NCBI GenBank assembly: GCA_948567375.1
Contig: OX419755.1
Coordinates: 38,073,001-38,137,000, forward strand
Length of the DNA: 64,000 nucleotides
DNA from: Lunularia cruciata
Taxonomy: Eukaryota; Streptophyta; Marchantiopsida; Lunulariales; Lunulariaceae
Reading direction: 5' to 3'
The stretch's first letter is position 1. Every line of letters starts with the position of its first letter. A program made the position numbers and the translations under genes. Positions 60,152-64,000 of the stretch are shown here, piece after piece. Below the pieces are notes generated by a model. The model saw only the letters and a list, made by a program, of their open reading frames with translations. It searched no databases and was not told where the DNA came from.

Positions 60152-61216
60152 GTCGACTGTGCTACAATAGCGCACTAAGAATCTAAATTATACCAAGCAT
60201 CTCCAGGCTCTCAGCATCCATGAACCAACCAATCACTCCTTCAAACCATTTCAGTCGTCACGACTTTTCAGACATCATGTTGGCTTCGAGATAAAAGAAC
60301 CCGAGGACCGTAATAACTAGTAGCGTCCGTAGCTTCTTCTAATCTCGAGCATTCATCCAACCTAAAAACTGTTTCTGATTCGGTCTCCCAATACTCGGAT
60401 AATCGCCATTGTAAGACTGAAATCGGAAACGAAACCTCCTCAGCTTTCCCTCTGTCGACTTCCAGGTCGCCATTTCGAGCAGGAGATCTGCACCGGGCTC
60501 GAGATTCAGTATCCGCTCTCTCAAAGTATGGCAATATGTTACAGAGTTTGGACCGAAAATCAAAAGCCGAAGAGAAGAGGTTGCATCCGCGGGACCGGAC
60601 TCGCATTCTCGAGCCCTAGGATGAGAGATCGGACATAACCGGTTAGGTTGGCAGGTAGGTTCGTTACGAAGAAAACGACATCGCTGCTCGCCCGCTGTTT
60701 CAATGAAAGATAAACAATCAATAAAATGGAATACCATTTGAGAGTTTTGTAAGCCCGATTGAATGGATCAGTCCGTCTTCATTACTCGATCATATCAGAT
60801 CAACCGTCGAATCCAATTCAATGCAAGGCATGACGAAGACGAGCTCAATTGCACTCTCCAACTTCCACTTTTGCTGTTCTCCGATCCCAGCCAGCTTTAC
60901 AACCATATTCGACGAAAGAATTCGACAATCTCATCAAGACCATATAATGTACCATCCATGACCACCACTCTCATTCAATTCAATTGGAATTTTCATCCAA
61001 CCCCTTGGACGACGGAGAGAGGAGAGGAGAGTGCTTGATCGTGATGAGATAGAGTACATCAAGTTGAGAGTAGTGTAGTGTAGTCTTAATGAGTAAATAA
61101 TAAGTCTTTGCAGTTTCGGAATCTGAATTCGCTTGGTATTCAAATTGAAGAGCATTACGATGAGTGTTGGATATATACATATATAAGTGAGAAGTAGGTG
61201 ACCGCCATAGGAAACC
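60152..61216. other. 5' region of CFAP65 and spacer
   Basis: Two overlapping minus-strand open frames (60268-60737) lie just upstream of CFAP65 and may be 5' UTR or an additional non-conserved first exon. I cannot connect them with confidence. The remainder to 61216 shows no gene. Confidence 0.45.
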
Positions 61217-61403
61217 GAAGGATGGGAAGACCCCATCAAGCCCGTACAAGGGACAAAAAAAAGGTAACATGTGCTTAAGCCCCAATAGAGAAAAAAAGTA
61301 ACATGTGGCTAAGCCCCAACCGAGTCTATATGAGAAATCTGCCACACCGCACCTAAGATAGTAGAGCTATACAAGTCTGTACGATACACACACAACTGGA
61401 ATA

Positions 61404-62027
61404 TTATGAAGAAACATCATCTAATGTGATTGCTCTCCTATGGATTGCACCAGCCACTACACTCTGTAGAGCAATGGACACACGCGGTCTAAAATATGCT
61501 ACAAAGTATGAGAGTGAGAGTGGTACCCTCGAACGCCTAACATGATAAGCTCTCGCGCACTCCCTGTCAAATGTGTCAAATGCCATGTCCATCGCTCCAT
61601 ATAACTCCAAGGCTAGAGGAACAAAGAGGTGACCTCGCTGCATGCTCCTATACTTGGAGACCTTGCGACCTGTTGCTGCACTCGCCACCTATCCAAGGGG
61701 ATGGGTAATCACTCCCTCCAAAACTGTATCATGCGTAGGGTCCATAACCATGACATCCGCCATTGTCACCTGATCATCTTGGACCAAGGATAAGTCTGCC
61801 CTAACACTTGTCATCTGCAAAGCATACAAATGCTCTTCCCAAGCCAAGTATCTACTCTCTTGTGCCATAACAAACACTATGTCCCTAATAGCATCATGTG
61901 TAGCTATCCTTTGTCCTCCAAAAGGACACCGTGTCATGTGGACCGCTACTGCATCTAGTGTAGAACCACACTCACAAGTGAGTAATGAAGATGCAGATGG
62001 GTGGACAAAACCTAGGCAAAACCTCAT
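61404..62027 (-). pseudogene. C-terminal zinc/endonuclease-like domain of LINE copy 2
   Basis: 62027-61689 carries LLTCECGSTLDAVAVHMTRC followed by RIATHDAIRD, then the block VRADLSL...MVMDPT. After one stop, 61688-61404 carries KVSKYRSM and a helix-rich end RPRVSIALQ. Order and residues are conserved in copy 1 (17649-16988). I read it as zinc finger plus restriction-like endonuclease, as in R2-type LINEs. That assignment rests on motif pattern only. Confidence 0.6.
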
Positions 62028-62676
62028 TGATGTAGAGAAAGTAGCTAGTGCGAGTCGGAATGCCCTAATGCATGGTCAAACTAGGATCCAAGAGCCGGCA
62101 CCCTTGCCGGAGCAAGAGCAAAGACGTGCTCTAGTAGCACGGAGAATGGACGAGTCGACTAAGAAAGAATGTAGTGTATGCTCACACTGTCGCTCCATCA
62201 AGGAAGACTATAAACCTCTAGTCCAATCTAATGATCGTGAAGCAAAAGGTGGAAAATCCTCTTGTGCTCATGAGGATAGACTATCTTTTGTCTGCCGCAA
62301 TAACACCTGGAGAGAAAAGGATCCTCTCTCCACCTCTGTCACATAAGTCTCCAAAAACCAGCCTATCAACAACCATAAAACGAGAGGAAAGTAGGGGTAC
62401 CGAGAAAGCCCAACTACCCAAAAATGCTATAGGTGCCATCTCCTCCATAGATAGCAAGCTAACCCCACCACATGAGATTGGCATAGCCGTCTGTCTACAT
62501 GCCAAATTCCATGTCATACACTCAAAAGTCCCTAGTCCAATAATATCACCAAAGACTCCCATAATCTTCCTATCAAATGCTCTTAGACTTGATAGGAAGG
62601 ACGGTGAGAGGGGAACTGTACGGATGAGGTAGGATGGTTGACGACCAATATTGGAAGAGAGTATACCAAATACCAC

Positions 62677-63490
62677 CTACAAATCTCCTAGTAATGGAAG
62701 GTTATCCACATGGAGAACATCCTCTACAAGGGCAGCGTCTAAGAAGTGTGTGACAAAATCCTCCGATCCTATTTGCACTCCAAAATTACGAAGTCCATCT
62801 GTGGATGTGATACACCCCTTTGGAAGCTCACGATGGGGAGGGATACCTAAAGGGGACCATGCCCTACACTTTGACACCTTGACTCTTAAGCCTACTAGAT
62901 GTAGCTCGGTAGTCAAGTAGTCAAAGGCTTGCCTAATTTGATCTACAGGGCCCACGATGTGTGTATCATCTACCAAGGAGGGAAACACACAACCTGGCAT
63001 GGCCAAAGTAGTAGATATGAGAGCTCTAAAGTGAGCCATGGCAAATAAGGGCCCCCCCAAAGGATCTCCCTTATGTGTACTAACAATTGACTCCAAGACG
63101 ATCACTCCTTCTTGTGAACCACCATGCTGGTAGTAAGGGAAGCAGGAGAGCTAAAAAAGACCGCACAAAAGGAATGAGACCTGCCAAGGATCCAACAACT
63201 TCCCTAAGCTCTCTAAAGATGTATGCTTGTGAGATGCTATTAAAAGTGTTCTCAACATCCACCTATAGGACGACCTGCTCTGGATGGATATCTAGGGGTG
63301 CTATAATGCCTAGCGATATAGCCTCACATCCTCTAGGTGTAGCTACTCCAAATTGATGTGGACTGAGGTGCTGTTGAAAGTGAGAATGATGCTGAAGGAC
63401 AATGGTACAACTGACCAAATGCAAAAAGATCTCTCCAATAGCAATCTGATGCCCCCCGTGTCTTTCTCCATTATGAGAAGTCGACTAGCA
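62677..63490 (-). pseudogene. Reverse transcriptase of LINE copy 2
   Basis: Two open blocks (63262-63080 and 63105-62677) cover RT motifs A to E. The catalytic pair is kept in LVDDTHI; the first position of the usual F/YxDD box is Leu. A frameshift near 63090 separates the blocks. Together with the C-terminal domain it would nick target DNA and prime reverse transcription there. Confidence 0.75.
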
Positions 63491-64000
63491 CCTAAAACCC
63501 AACTAACAGACATAGGAATGTCTCCTCTTGCTACTACTGCAGTCACCTAAAACAACTCGGTAAAACCACTAGCAGGATCATTTGCCTAGAAGTAATCTCT
63601 AAGGTGCTCATAAACCATCCGTGACAAGCCTCTTGAGGAAAGGCGAGGGGCAATGCACAATGCTTGTGCAAATAGCAACCTATCAAGATATAAATGCTGC
63701 TCATGCTAATAATCTAATACCTCTAGTGGTAATCCCTCTATTGTAGGGAAGAGATAGTCTCATCAGTAGGACTTGCCATAGACAAAGGATGTAGCGCTTG
63801 TGCTACTCTACTAAACTCTACCGCTTGACCCAATGTCCTACATTGTCGTAATCGAGTGGACTCTACGGTATCCTATGGTGATGCTTGTCTCCTAAATTGT
63901 GTAGCCCTAACAGACTCCTCTTGAAGGGCCGCCCAATCCCCTGCTCGGAATTGACAAAATCTAGTGGCCACTTCTTTATGCCCCGCACGTCCCCCTATAG

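Larger units (their letters stand above)
61217..64000 (-). mobile_element. LINE copy 2, uninterrupted, running off the right edge
   Basis: The 3' tail at 61231-61320 has GACCCCATCAAGCC and two GGCTAAGCCCCAA-type units. Going 5' to 3' on the minus strand: an RAGDW-type N-terminal helix near 63960, EKDTGGIRLL near 63465, RT motif A VDVENTFNSIS near 63260, motif B KGDPLGGPLFAMAHF near 63070, motif C VFPSLVDDTHIVG near 62975, LVGLRVKVSKCRAWSP near 62890, then the zinc motif C-x-C-x9-H-x3-C and GGQRIATHDAIRD near 61960-61900, and VRADLSL / VMVMDPT / KVSKY at 61810-61640. The last block fits a PD-(D/E)XK nuclease. Stops interrupt the frame at least three times. Confidence 0.78.

Noticed and set aside
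60268-60737. Additional first exon of CFAP65 or separate gene
   Set aside because: The frames are open but match nothing I know, and no donor joins them clearly to 60151; left as possible 5' UTR.

Overview
This is a nuclear window from a land plant whose sperm are probably flagellated (bryophyte, lycophyte or fern grade). Three intron-containing genes can be rebuilt exon by exon. They are a SKIP16-type F-box gene (12423-15294, +), ALG5 dolichyl-phosphate glucosyltransferase (45833-49478, +) and the axonemal gene CFAP65 (50582-60151, -). The first two are plant-like in length and domain order. CFAP65 belongs to motile cilia and is not expected in flowering plants. The sequence alone does not settle the species.

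Layout: 1-1797 holds the 5' end of a Ty3/gypsy chromovirus that runs off the left edge, next to an oppositely oriented 3' end and LTR of the same family. 1798-5900 is AT-rich DNA with diverged repeats and two tandem arrays. 5950-11195 is a decayed Mutator-like (MULE) transposase gene split by a pair of LTR-like direct repeats. SKIP16 follows. 16468-44520 is one old LINE copy (minus strand) broken by two large insertions: chromovirus E1 (18226-27587) and chromovirus E2 (28256-43526). E2 contains chromovirus E3 (31527-40915) and a 694-bp solo LTR (29837-30530). E3 carries in its 5' LTR a 3.78-kb element, here called E4 (36756-40535). A second E4 copy (23104-26896) sits in the gag gene of E1. Target-site duplications, some decayed, support each of these junctions. 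ALG5 and CFAP65 form a convergent gene island, and a second LINE copy in the same orientation starts at 61217 and runs off the right edge.

The cellular genes serve unrelated processes: ubiquitin ligase adaptor, N-glycan donor synthesis and the ciliary central apparatus. Everything else is mobile DNA, mostly degenerate, with many stops that fit C-to-T decay of methylated sequence.

The most unusual items are: (1) the E4 family, with TG...CA ends, 5-bp target duplications and one 874-codon reading frame, but no recognisable reverse transcriptase, integrase or flanking LTRs; (2) heat-shock-element-like GAAnnTTC arrays just upstream of the TATA box in the chromovirus LTRs; (3) a LINE whose C-terminus looks like a restriction-enzyme-like endonuclease; (4) a 60-bp in-frame repeat between protease and reverse transcriptase of the chromovirus that varies in copy number.
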